Shown here: piece after piece, positions 58,068 through 64,000 of the stretch
Layout: each line of letters begins with the position of its first letter
Position numbering within the stretch: position 1 is the stretch's first letter
Assembly (NCBI RefSeq): GCF_042654985.1
Contig: NZ_JBHSMT010000025.1
Coordinates: 48,940-112,939 of the forward strand
Reading direction: 5' to 3'
Origin: Paraherbaspirillum soli
Lineage (GTDB): Bacteria; Pseudomonadota; Gammaproteobacteria; Burkholderiales; Burkholderiaceae_D
Length of the DNA stretch: 64,000 nucleotides
Notes under the pieces: model-generated
The model's database searches: none
What the model was told of the DNA's origin: nothing
What the model saw: the letters and a program-made list of their open reading frames with translations, nothing else
Made by a program: the position numbers and the translations under genes

Positions 58068-58759
58068 GGCTGCTGCGGATCGATCGAATAGCCCAGTCCG
58101 CGATGGGTGCGGATCGGATCGGCGGCGGGCATGATGGCCCGCAGCTTGAGACGCAAGGTCTTGACGTGGGTATCCACCGTGCGGTCGGTGCTGTCCGGCG
58201 CGTCGTGCCAGATCGAATCCATTAACTGGCTGCGCGGAAAAATGCCGCCCGGGCGACTCAACAGCATCTTCAGCAGCAGATATTCATAGCGTGTCAGTTG
58301 CAAGGTCTGACCGGCATAACGAATCCGCATGCCGATAGGGTCGACCTCAAACAGCCCCGGCGTCGGCTCGTGGTTATTGACTACAGGCGCGTCCTGCTGG
58401 GTCGAACGCCGCAACACCACCCTGATCCGCGCCGCCAGTTCACGCGGCGAGAACGGCTTGACCATGTAATCGTCGGCGCCGATTTCGAGCCCGATCAGGC
58501 GGTCGATTTCGCTGCTGCGGGCAGTCAGGAAAATCACCGGCAGCGATGAAAACTTGCGCAGCTCGCGGCAGACGTCAAAGCCGCTCATGTCGGGCAAGCC
58601 GACATCCAGCACCGCCAGGTCGAACTGACCCGATTGCGCCTGTTGCAGCGCGGCACGGCCCAACTGGCAATGCTGCACCTGCATGCCTTCGCTATTGAGC
58701 GCATAAATCACCGTGTCGGCGATGGCGCTTTCGTCTTCGGCCAGGAGGATGTTCGGCAT
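58064..58759 (-). CDS. creB: Response regulator CreB
   Basis: This 231-residue OmpR/PhoB-type regulator has a receiver domain with Asp52 in VLDVGLPDM, the switch threonine in FLTARS and the lysine in YMVKPFSPREL, then a winged helix (TRYEYLLLKMLLSRPGGIF, then VDTHVKTLR). It would bind the TTCAC-N6-TTCAC box seen upstream of creD. It is the first gene of the cre unit. Confidence 0.94.
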   Translation of the reverse strand: MPNILLAEDESAIADTVIYALNSEGMQVQHCQLGRAALQQAQSGQFDLAVLDVGLPDMSGFDVCRELRKFSSLPVIFLTARSSEIDRLIGLEIGADDYMVKPFSPRELAARIRVVLRRSTQQDAPVVNNHEPTPGLFEVDPIGMRIRYAGQTLQLTRYEYLLLKMLLSRPGGIFPRSQLMDSIWHDAPDSTDRTVDTHVKTLRLKLRAIMPAADPIRTHRGLGYSIDPQQP

Positions 58760-58793
58760 GCTCAGTGTTCGTTCTTGATGTGGATGGGCAACT

Positions 58794-58799
58794 ATTATA
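58794..58799 (-). promoter_or_regulatory. Possible -10 element of creB
   Basis: TATAAT on the minus strand lies 35 bp before the creB start codon. No convincing -35 partner is visible. Confidence 0.45.
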
Positions 58800-58938
58800 C
58801 GGGGCTGCGGAGTCGGCTCCTGAAGCGCGCGGCGCCCTCTCCACCAGGCGGGAAATAGGCAGTTGCCAGAAGGATTATCATGGGTTTTTAGAGGACAAAA
58901 TCTAGCACGATCGTACTTTTTCCCCTAGGGATTCCCCC

Positions 58939-58944
58939 TATAAT
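58939..58944 (+). promoter_or_regulatory. Possible -10 element of the nitronate monooxygenase gene
   Basis: TATAAT lies 32 bp before the ATG at 58977, followed by the ribosome site AAGAGG. The -35 region is T-rich and weak. A fragment of a family B end (GGTTTTTAGAGG) lies just upstream at about 58884. Confidence 0.5.
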
Positions 58945-58976
58945 CAGACTCTTTCATCCCATCTCAAGAGGTCGTT

Positions 58977-59936
58977 ATGGCACTGCCCGTTGCGTTGCAA
59001 AACCTGAGCCTTCCCGTCATCGGTTCGCCGATGTTTATCGCCAGCGGCCCGGCCTTGGTGGCTGCGCAGTGCAAGGCCGGGATCGTCGGCTCGTTCCCGG
59101 CATTGAATGCGCGTCCTGCGGAATTGCTGGATACCTGGCTGACCGACCTGCAGGCCGAGCTGGCCGCTTATCAAGCACAACATCCGGATGCCAAAGTGGG
59201 ACCGATCGCGGTCAACCAGATCGTCCATCAATCCAACGACCGCCTGGCGCACGACGTCGCGGTCTGCGTAAAGCATCAGGTGCCTATCATCATTTCCAGC
59301 CTGCGCGCGCCGCCGCCGGAGATGATGGAAGCGATCCACAGTTACGGCGGCATCGTGCTGCACGACGTGATCTCGATCCGCCATGCGGAGAAGGCGCTGG
59401 AAGCCGGGGTCGACGGCTTGATCCTGGTGGCGGCGGGAGCCGGCGGCCATGCCGGTCCGTTGTCGCCGTTCGCGCTGGTGGGCGAAGTGCGCAAATTCTT
59501 CAAGGGACCGATCGCGCTGTCCGGCGCGATTGCGACCGGCGACGCGATCCTGGCGGCGCAAGCGATGGGGGCCGATTTCGCCTACATCGGTTCGCGCTGG
59601 CTGGCGACCAAGGAAGCGCATGTCGATGACGCCTATCGCGAGGCGATTGTCGAATCGACCGCGGCCGACGTCGTGTACACCAATCTGTTCACCGGCGTGC
59701 ATGGCAACTACCTGAAAAAATCCATCGTCAATGCCGGTCTCGACCCGGACAACCTGCCCGAAGCCGACAAGTCCAAAATGAATTTCGGTTCCGGCGGCAC
59801 CGGCGCCAAGGCCTGGCGCGACATCTGGGGCGCCGGTCAAGGAGTTGGCTTGATGGATGACGTGCCGACCGTGGCGCAGATGGTGGATCGTTTGCAGACG
59901 GAATATCAGGCGGCCAGGAAGCGTTTGGCGCTGTAA
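58977..59936 (+). CDS. Nitronate monooxygenase (2-nitropropane dioxygenase family)
   Basis: This 319-residue FMN TIM-barrel enzyme oxidises alkyl nitronates such as propionate-3-nitronate. The N-terminal LPVIGSPMFIASGPALVAAQ, the flavin segment VAAGAGGHAGPLSPFALV with its conserved histidine, and LSGAIATGDAILAAQAMGADF are typical. It may be part of detoxification with the oxidative-stress-like genes downstream. A strong hairpin (59954-59987) separates it from the sigma factor gene. Confidence 0.9.
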   Translation: MALPVALQNLSLPVIGSPMFIASGPALVAAQCKAGIVGSFPALNARPAELLDTWLTDLQAELAAYQAQHPDAKVGPIAVNQIVHQSNDRLAHDVAVCVKHQVPIIISSLRAPPPEMMEAIHSYGGIVLHDVISIRHAEKALEAGVDGLILVAAGAGGHAGPLSPFALVGEVRKFFKGPIALSGAIATGDAILAAQAMGADFAYIGSRWLATKEAHVDDAYREAIVESTAADVVYTNLFTGVHGNYLKKSIVNAGLDPDNLPEADKSKMNFGSGGTGAKAWRDIWGAGQGVGLMDDVPTVAQMVDRLQTEYQAARKRLAL

Positions 59937-59953
59937 TCACCGGATTAATACTC

Positions 59954-59987
59954 GCGGCTGGCCCTTTTAAAAAAAGGGTGCAGCCGC
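59954..59987. terminator. Stem-loop after the nitronate monooxygenase gene
   Basis: GCGGCTG and CAGCCGC enclose CCCTTTT/AAAAGGG, making a nearly continuous stem 18 bp past the stop. There is no long T run after it. It ends one base before the ECF41-type promoter. Confidence 0.65.
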
Positions 59988-60013
59988 TGTCACAAAACGT
60001 CTGCCGATCCGTC
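59988..60013 (+). promoter_or_regulatory. ECF41-type promoter of the sigma factor gene
   Basis: TGTCACA (59988-59994) and CGTC (60010-60013) are separated by 15 nt. The same pair recurs before the downstream gene at 60942. This suggests autoregulation. Confidence 0.75.
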
Positions 60014-60042
60014 TTATCATGACGACCGAGGAGCAGAGCGCA

Positions 60043-60930
60043 ATGAACCTACCGCACCATCCATCCACCCAATTCAATCAACACCGCAGCCGCCTGTTCG
60101 GCATCGCCTACCGCATGCTGAGTTCGCGTGCCGATGCCGAGGACGTGTTGCAGGACGCCTATCTGCGCTGGCACGATGCCGATCCGCCCGACAATCCCGA
60201 GGCATGGCTGGTGACGGTAGTCACCCGCTTGTGCATCGACCGCCTGCGCAAGGCCAAACTCGAACGCGAGACCTACACCGGGCCGTGGCTGCCGGAACCG
60301 CTGATCGGGGCCGCAGCCGATCTGCAGTCGCCGCAAGCAATCATGGAATTCGCCAGCGATGTCTCGACCGCCTTCCTGATGGTGCTGGAACGGCTTGGGG
60401 CCGAGCAGCGGGCGGCGTTTTTATTGCACGAGGTATTCGACGTCGGCTATCCGGAGATTGCGCGGATGCTGGGCAAGGGCGAAGCCGCATGCCGCCAGCT
60501 GGTGCATCGGGCCCGCAACCAGGTGCGGCAGCCGGCGCCGCGCTTTGCGGTCAGCCGCGAGGCCCACATGCAGCTGCTGGAAAAATTCATCGCCGCCAGC
60601 CAGAGCGGCGACCATGCGCTGCTGAGCGATATTTTTGCCGACGATGCGAGCTTTACCGCCGATGGCGGCGGCAAGGTGCTGGCCGTGCTGAAGGTGCTGC
60701 ATGGCGTGGAACGGATTGTGCGCCTGCTGCAAATCATCGCACGCGATCTCGGCCAGCGCGCGACGTACCGGACCACCGAGATCAATGGCGAACCGGGTGT
60801 CTTGCGCTATGTCGATGGCCGGCTGGACGCGGCAGTATCGTTCCTGCTGGAGGCCGGCGAAGACAATCGCGCGCCGCGCATCAAGGCGGCGTATCTGGTG
60901 CGCAATCCGGATAAATTATCTTTCGCTTAA
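60043..60930 (+). CDS. ECF41-type sigma factor with SnoaL-like C-terminal domain
   Basis: This 295-residue sigma-70 family protein has region 2 (FGIAYRMLSSRADAEDVLQD), region 4 (FLLHEVFDVGYPEIARMLGK) and a C-terminal SnoaL-like domain of about 120 residues. The two hallmark motifs of ECF41 sigma factors are present: DGGGK in the extension and NPDKL at the very end. In ECF41 factors this extension both stimulates and inhibits activity, and no anti-sigma gene is needed; none is seen. I prefer the ATG at 60043 with the site GAGGAG. The ATG at 60019 would lie at the predicted transcript start. Confidence 0.92.
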   Translation: MNLPHHPSTQFNQHRSRLFGIAYRMLSSRADAEDVLQDAYLRWHDADPPDNPEAWLVTVVTRLCIDRLRKAKLERETYTGPWLPEPLIGAAADLQSPQAIMEFASDVSTAFLMVLERLGAEQRAAFLLHEVFDVGYPEIARMLGKGEAACRQLVHRARNQVRQPAPRFAVSREAHMQLLEKFIAASQSGDHALLSDIFADDASFTADGGGKVLAVLKVLHGVERIVRLLQIIARDLGQRATYRTTEINGEPGVLRYVDGRLDAAVSFLLEAGEDNRAPRIKAAYLVRNPDKLSFA

Positions 60931-60941
60931 TCGGTGCGGCC

Positions 60942-60968
60942 TGTCACAAACGGCCGACATGAAACGTC
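60942..60968 (+). promoter_or_regulatory. ECF41-type promoter of the CMD-like gene
   Basis: TGTCACA (60942-60948) and CGTC (60965-60968) are separated by 16 nt. It starts 12 bp after the sigma factor stop and lies 48 bp before the next ATG. Confidence 0.8.
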
Positions 60969-61015
60969 TTGATGGCGTGAGAAGCCTCTCATGCCAATTT
61001 TTACAAGGAGTTTTC

Positions 61016-61483
61016 ATGTCCAAGCAACGTATTCCGCATAACACCGTGCTGCCGGCAGGATATAAGGCGATGCTCGCTTTGAGCGCGGTGGTCGATGCCG
61101 CCAGCGTCGGCAAGCCACTGATCGATTTACTCTTTTTGCGCGTGTCCCAAGTCAATGCCTGTGCGTATTGCATCGACATGCACGCCCGCGATCTGCTGGC
61201 CCATGGCGAGTCGTGGCAGCGCATCAATAGCCTGGTTGCCTGGCGCGAAACGACTTTTTACAGCGAGCGCGAACGGGCCGCGCTGGCTTGGGCGGAAGCG
61301 GTCACGGCAATTGCCGAAACGCAGGCGCCGGATGAGTTGTACGAAGCGCTGAAAACGCATTTTTCCGAGTTGGAAATTACCGAGCTGACCTATGCCGTCG
61401 CGTTGATGAATGCATGGAACCGGCTGGGAGTCGGCTTTCGGATGACGGTGCCGCGGGCGGAACTGGCTAACGCTGTGCGCTGA
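61016..61483 (+). CDS. Carboxymuconolactone decarboxylase/AhpD-like protein
   Basis: This 155-residue helical protein has the AhpD-type redox motif NACAYCIDMHARDL (CxxC with a following histidine), which indicates an alkylhydroperoxidase-like activity rather than ring decarboxylation. The ATG at 61016 follows the ribosome site AAGGAG. ECF41 sigma factors are typically linked to one carboxymuconolactone decarboxylase-like, oxidoreductase or epimerase gene, and this is evidently the target gene here. Confidence 0.9.
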   Translation: MSKQRIPHNTVLPAGYKAMLALSAVVDAASVGKPLIDLLFLRVSQVNACAYCIDMHARDLLAHGESWQRINSLVAWRETTFYSERERAALAWAEAVTAIAETQAPDELYEALKTHFSELEITELTYAVALMNAWNRLGVGFRMTVPRAELANAVR

Positions 61484-61500
61484 GTTATAAGTCCGGAAAA

Positions 61501-61598
61501 GTAGGGCGGATGAGCGTAGCGTTATCCGCCGTTTTGGATGTGCCGCATGTGTGTGCTGCATCCAGAACGGCGGATAACGCTACGCTTTTCCGCCCTAC
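61501..61598. repeat. REP-like palindrome, family A copy 5
   Basis: GTAGGGCGGATGAGCGTAGC to GCTACGCTTTTCCGCCCTAC with GATGTGCCGCATGTG in the middle. It lies after the AhpD-like gene. Confidence 0.88.
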
Positions 61599-61621
61599 TT
61601 GCTGTATGAATGAGCGCCAAT

Positions 61622-61685
61622 AGGGCACCTCTAAACATCGTTGCGGTCGAGCTGAAGGCGAAGCCCAACATCCCCATCTAAGCCC
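61622..61685. repeat. Family B element fragment, copy 5
   Basis: Only the left terminus GGGCACCTCTAAACATCG and a little interior are recognisable. The right end is missing and the sequence runs into the AT-rich islet. Confidence 0.4.
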
Positions 61686-61807
61686 CTCCTCAAATCACAT
61701 TAAGAAAATTCTGTTTTTAAACGGATTGACCTGATGTGTGATTTTTATTGTCTTAATTTTAATAAGATACCTCTTCGCCGGAACCAGGTTCCGGCCTCAT
61801 TGGCAAG

Positions 61808-61850
61808 AAGGAGAAATTTCATGTTTTTGAATTTTCTCCTTTTTATTTGA
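61808..61850 (+). promoter_or_regulatory. Terminator-like hairpin with a nine-codon leader frame
   Basis: AAGGAGAAATT and AATTTTCTCCTT form a stem followed by TTTATTT. The left arm is also a good ribosome site for the reading frame at 61821-61850 (MFLNFLLFI, then stop). It lies 25 bp before the lysozyme start and could be an attenuator, or simply the terminator of the preceding gene. Confidence 0.5.
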
Positions 61851-61874
61851 AACCAAACTAATTTGGAGGCCGAT

Positions 61875-62390
61875 ATGGCGGAGCAAAAAGATAAACCAAA
61901 TACTGGATTTTTAATGAGTGCTAAAGGACGTTTACGATTAGCAAGCCGGGAAAGGTTGGTACTGGCTTATTACAACGACGGCGGCAAGAATAAAGGCCAT
62001 TGCACTTATGGTTATGGCACGCTGGTTCATCGCGGAGTATGTACAAAAGAAGAAATGAAATTGCCTGTTTCGCTTGCAAAGGCGGAAGTGAAACTAAATT
62101 CAGGAATCCGTGATGCGGAAAGTGCGATCAAGCGCAATTTGACTTATCCATTAAATCAAGATCAATTCGATGCTTTGGTTAGTCTTACATATAACGCTGG
62201 TCCTACAGGAGCAGGAAAAGTATTTCTTTCACTTAATGAAGGAAAATTGCAGGCCGCAATAGATAAGATCAAAAAAATGATTTATGCAACTCAGAACGGA
62301 AAGAAGGTTGCTATGCGAGGATTGATCAATCGTAGAGAAGAAGAAAGCGCACCATTCGAAGCAGCTCTCAAGGAGGCGGTAAATGATTAA
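61875..62390 (+). CDS. Phage-type lysozyme (glycoside hydrolase family 24)
   Basis: This 171-residue muramidase would cut the glycan strands of peptidoglycan. The T4-type catalytic set is visible as Glu26, Asp35 and Thr44 in RERLVLAYYND and GHCTYGYGT, then NQDQFDALVSLTYNAGP. There is no signal peptide or membrane anchor, so it needs a holin, a secretion system or cell lysis to reach the wall. The ATG at 61875 follows GGAGG. Codon use and base composition are AT-rich, unlike the rest of the window. It overlaps the next gene by 8 bp. It could be a phage remnant, a secreted antibacterial effector or a bacteriocin-like enzyme. Confidence 0.88.
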   Translation: MAEQKDKPNTGFLMSAKGRLRLASRERLVLAYYNDGGKNKGHCTYGYGTLVHRGVCTKEEMKLPVSLAKAEVKLNSGIRDAESAIKRNLTYPLNQDQFDALVSLTYNAGPTGAGKVFLSLNEGKLQAAIDKIKKMIYATQNGKKVAMRGLINRREEESAPFEAALKEAVND

Positions 62391-62817
62391 GAGAATATTG
62401 GCACTTTTAGGATTGTTATTATTTTTTCACATTGCTTACGCCATCAATCCTGGTGATAGGATTTTAGGAAAATGGAAAGTTATTCAGGTATTGGACTCAA
62501 GTGCAATAGCGGAAATGTCAGATGAACAGGCAAAGCGTGCGCTCGGAAAATATCTGGTTATTGACAAGAAAGCTGTTCGTTTTCAAGAGGAAATCGGGCT
62601 GTTACCGACCTTTACAGAATCAAAACAAAATACTTTTGATTACTTTTATCATGGCTATCGTATGGATCCTGTCAATTTGCATCTTCCTGAAACCGTAACG
62701 GAGATTAGAATTAATTACAAGAATTCCATAGACGTTTATGCTGTTTATCCAAAAAACAAAAATTCCATTATTTTCTATTGGCGAGGATTTTTTTATAAGG
62801 CAATCAGATCCAGATAA
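62383..62817 (+). CDS. Exported small protein, paralogue 1 (candidate lysozyme immunity)
   Basis: This 144-residue protein has a clear signal peptide (MIKRILALLGLLLFFHIAYA). The mature part begins INPGDRILGKWKV, a lipocalin-like opening, and ends NSIIFYWRGFFYKAI. It matches no family I recognise. Its ATG lies within the last codons of the lysozyme gene, with AAGGAGG as ribosome site, so the two are translated together. Periplasmic location plus coupling fits an immunity or inhibitor role; this is inference. The composition is AT-rich. Confidence 0.75.
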   Translation: MIKRILALLGLLLFFHIAYAINPGDRILGKWKVIQVLDSSAIAEMSDEQAKRALGKYLVIDKKAVRFQEEIGLLPTFTESKQNTFDYFYHGYRMDPVNLHLPETVTEIRINYKNSIDVYAVYPKNKNSIIFYWRGFFYKAIRSR

Positions 62818-62827
62818 TGGATGAAAA

Positions 62828-63271
62828 ATGATAAAGAAAATATTGATATTCTTAAGCTTCCTATGTGTGTTAGTCCCTACTCACGCATCAAGCCCCGGAG
62901 ATATGCTGTTCGGAAAATGGAAGGTGGTGGCGATGTTGGATCCATTACCAATACTGGGATCAGATGAAAATGGAGAAAAACATGCCATTGGAAAATATTT
63001 AATCATCAATCAAAATGAAGTGCACTTTCAGAAAAAAATTGGACTATTGCCAATTTTTACTGAGTCTCGATACGATACGCTTGATTATTTTTACAACGGC
63101 AAAGGCTTTAGAAATATGGATCCTACTAATCTACATCTCCCAGAAATGGTTACTGAAATAGATATTGAATATAAAAATGCAATGGGTGTTCACTCGGTAT
63201 ATATCCAAAGCAAAAACAGTATCGTTTTTCTCTGGCGAGGATTCTTCTACAAAGCAATCAGAGCGAAGTAA
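62828..63271 (+). CDS. Exported small protein, paralogue 2 (candidate lysozyme immunity)
   Basis: This 147-residue protein is a tandem paralogue of the preceding gene, 10 bp downstream. The signal peptide (MIKKILIFLSFLCVLVPTHA) is followed by SSPGDMLFGKWKV. It shares the block IGLLPIFTESRYDTLDYFY with IGLLPTFTESKQNTFDYFY in the first copy, NLHLPEMVTEI, and the C terminus NSIVFLWRGFFYKAI. Duplication with divergence in the middle is common in immunity genes. No known domain was recognised. A perfect terminator follows. Confidence 0.75.
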   Translation: MIKKILIFLSFLCVLVPTHASSPGDMLFGKWKVVAMLDPLPILGSDENGEKHAIGKYLIINQNEVHFQKKIGLLPIFTESRYDTLDYFYNGKGFRNMDPTNLHLPEMVTEIDIEYKNAMGVHSVYIQSKNSIVFLWRGFFYKAIRAK

Positions 63272-63322
63272 TAAAGGCGGCCCTGCACAACGCCGCGTGA
63301 GGTATTTCTTTATTCATCTTCC

Positions 63323-63345
63323 GGGGGCGGCATCGCCCCCTTTTC
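63323..63345 (+). terminator. Rho-independent terminator of the lysozyme module
   Basis: GGGGGCG-GCAT-CGCCCCC is followed by TTTTC, 52 bp past the second paralogue. Confidence 0.88.
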
Positions 63346-63362
63346 AATTGCTCAGGATGCCA

Positions 63363-63482
63363 GAGCACCTCGAAAAACCGTAGCGAGCGGCGCAAGGTCG
63401 GAGCGAGAAGCACAGCCGTATGGAGGTACGGCGAGCATCGCAGCTCCGAGATTGCGCCGCGCAGTAGGTTTTTCGAGGTGCC
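63363..63482. repeat. Family B palindromic element, copy 6
   Basis: AGCACCTCGAAAAACCGTAG and CAGTAGGTTTTTCGAGGTGC are inverted termini around a 120-bp unit in the same orientation as the copy at 56378. It marks the right edge of the AT-rich islet. Confidence 0.88.
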
Positions 63483-63516
63483 CGCCACTCCTTGTGAGAA
63501 TGGCGTCTGTCAGCGG

Positions 63517-63858
63517 CTAGGCTTTGCGCTGTCTGGCTTTCCACGCGTTCAGGTAATCAACGCTGGCTTGAGCCTTTTCCGCCATCACGTCGGCAGAAGC
63601 CAGCGCCCAGCGGAACATCACGTCGATATCGTACGCGTTCAGCGGCGGCGGACAGGCGGGGTCGCCGTGCTCCTGAGCTAGAGCGTTGGCATGCAGCGCC
63701 GCCAGGCACTTGCGAATGCCTTGGCTCATGTCCAGCGAGAGCTCGATGAAATGCGCTGCTGGATCGGTGCGCAGGTCTTGGTCCAACCAGGAGAACGGTT
63801 GGAGATCTGCTGTTTCTGGGATGGGTGGGGATTGTGGGGATTTCTTGGAATTACTCAT
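63517..63858 (-). CDS. Hypothetical protein, 113 residues
   Basis: This protein is not recognised. It is soluble and helical, with a Ser/Pro-rich N terminus (MSNSKKSPQSPPIPETADLQ), a middle with HFIELSLDMSQGIRKCLAALHANAL, and DIDVMFRWALASADVMAEKAQ before a basic end (ARQRKA). The ribosome site AAGGAGGT before the ATG at 63858 is strong, which supports a real gene. Its base composition matches the main chromosome. A group II intron end lies about 50 bp upstream. Confidence 0.65.
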   Translation of the reverse strand: MSNSKKSPQSPPIPETADLQPFSWLDQDLRTDPAAHFIELSLDMSQGIRKCLAALHANALAQEHGDPACPPPLNAYDIDVMFRWALASADVMAEKAQASVDYLNAWKARQRKA

Positions 63859-63909
63859 TACGACCTCCTTAACTTGCGATTAATCCGCGTCCCGCTGCTA
63901 AACGGGGTG

Positions 63910-64000
63910 ATCGAGTCGCCCAAAGGAACCTCCCCTTCAGGCTCTCACAGAACCGGACGTGAACCTCTCGATTCATCCGGCTCTTGTCGTTCAGCCCCAA
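63910..64000 (-). mobile_element. 3' end of a group II intron (domains V and VI)
   Basis: On the minus strand, positions 63983-63950 fold as a 34-nt domain V: GAGCCGGATG, a GAGA loop region, then CACGTCCGGTTC. A domain VI-like hairpin (CCTGAAGGGG with TTCCTTTGGG) and CGACTCGAT follow, giving a likely 3' splice boundary near 63910. The reverse transcriptase/maturase gene would lie beyond the window. Confidence 0.75.

Larger units (their letters stand above)
61484..61874. other. 391-bp gap marking the edge of an AT-rich islet
   Basis: The gap contains REP copy A5 (61501-61598) and a fragment of family B (about 61622-61685). An AT-rich stretch with TTGACC follows at about 61725, then a hairpin with a leader-like reading frame (61808-61850). 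Base composition shifts sharply to AT-rich at about 61690. Confidence 0.7.

Noticed and set aside
61875..63271. Reading the lysozyme and two following genes as a phage endolysin-spanin cassette
   Set aside because: The two downstream proteins are paralogues with cleavable signals and lipocalin-like openings. Neither has a spanin-type membrane anchor plus coiled coil or a lipobox, and no holin or other phage gene is near. It is not fully excluded.

Overview
The window is a stretch of high-GC chromosome, most likely from a betaproteobacterium of the Burkholderiales (Oxalobacteraceae-like, for example a Collimonas or Herbaspirillum relative). This is inferred from gene content and order: the Acidithiobacillus-type gshA next to gshB, an EIIA-Man gene, ptsH, ptsI, metX and metW; a torF-glnK-amtB operon; and a LiuR-controlled leucine degradation locus. 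No rRNA, tRNA, CRISPR array or prophage structural gene was seen.

Layout. 1-6.3 kb: purine catabolism (xdhA, cut by the window edge, xdhB, xdhC, guaD). 6.3-11.3 kb, minus strand: the prkA-yeaH-spoVR stress operon. 11.5-20 kb, minus strand: ampG, metW-metX, a regulatory-type PTS (ptsI, ptsH, EIIA-Man), gshB and gshA. 20.5-23.5 kb, minus strand: torF-glnK-amtB behind a sigma-54 promoter with two NtrC-type sites. 23.5-31.5 kb: a Tat-exported DJ-1 protein, an LprI-like protein, a MacAB-type pump with its outer-membrane factor, a LysE exporter and a metallo-beta-lactamase-fold hydrolase.

31.7-52.9 kb is a long plus-strand locus that converts leucine to acetyl-CoA and acetoacetate: liuR, liuA, a serine/threonine dehydratase, aceK, a thiolase, a DsbA-like isomerase, a YchJ-like protein, an acyl-CoA synthetase, liuB and liuC. 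A complete late biotin pathway (P450, bioF, bioA, bioD, bioB) is nested there, followed by liuD (the biotin carboxylase), ghrA and liuE. The pathway is thus interleaved with the supply of its own cofactor, and aceK would control the glyoxylate-shunt branch that acetyl-CoA growth needs. Two palindromic LiuR operators are visible.

53-59 kb: a small unknown protein, vapBC, a YbaK-type deacylase, a DUF218 protein and creD-creC-creB, with an exact CreB box upstream of creD. 59-61.5 kb: a nitronate monooxygenase, then an ECF41-type sigma factor and a carboxymuconolactone-decarboxylase-like protein, each preceded by a matching ECF41-type promoter.

61.6-63.3 kb is a distinctly AT-rich islet: a phage-type (GH24) lysozyme without a signal peptide, translationally coupled to two paralogous exported proteins. 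It is the best candidate for an undescribed effector-immunity-like module. The window ends in the 3' end of a group II intron (minus strand). At least four dispersed palindromic repeat families and one MITE-like element (between bioF and bioA) lie in the intergenic gaps.
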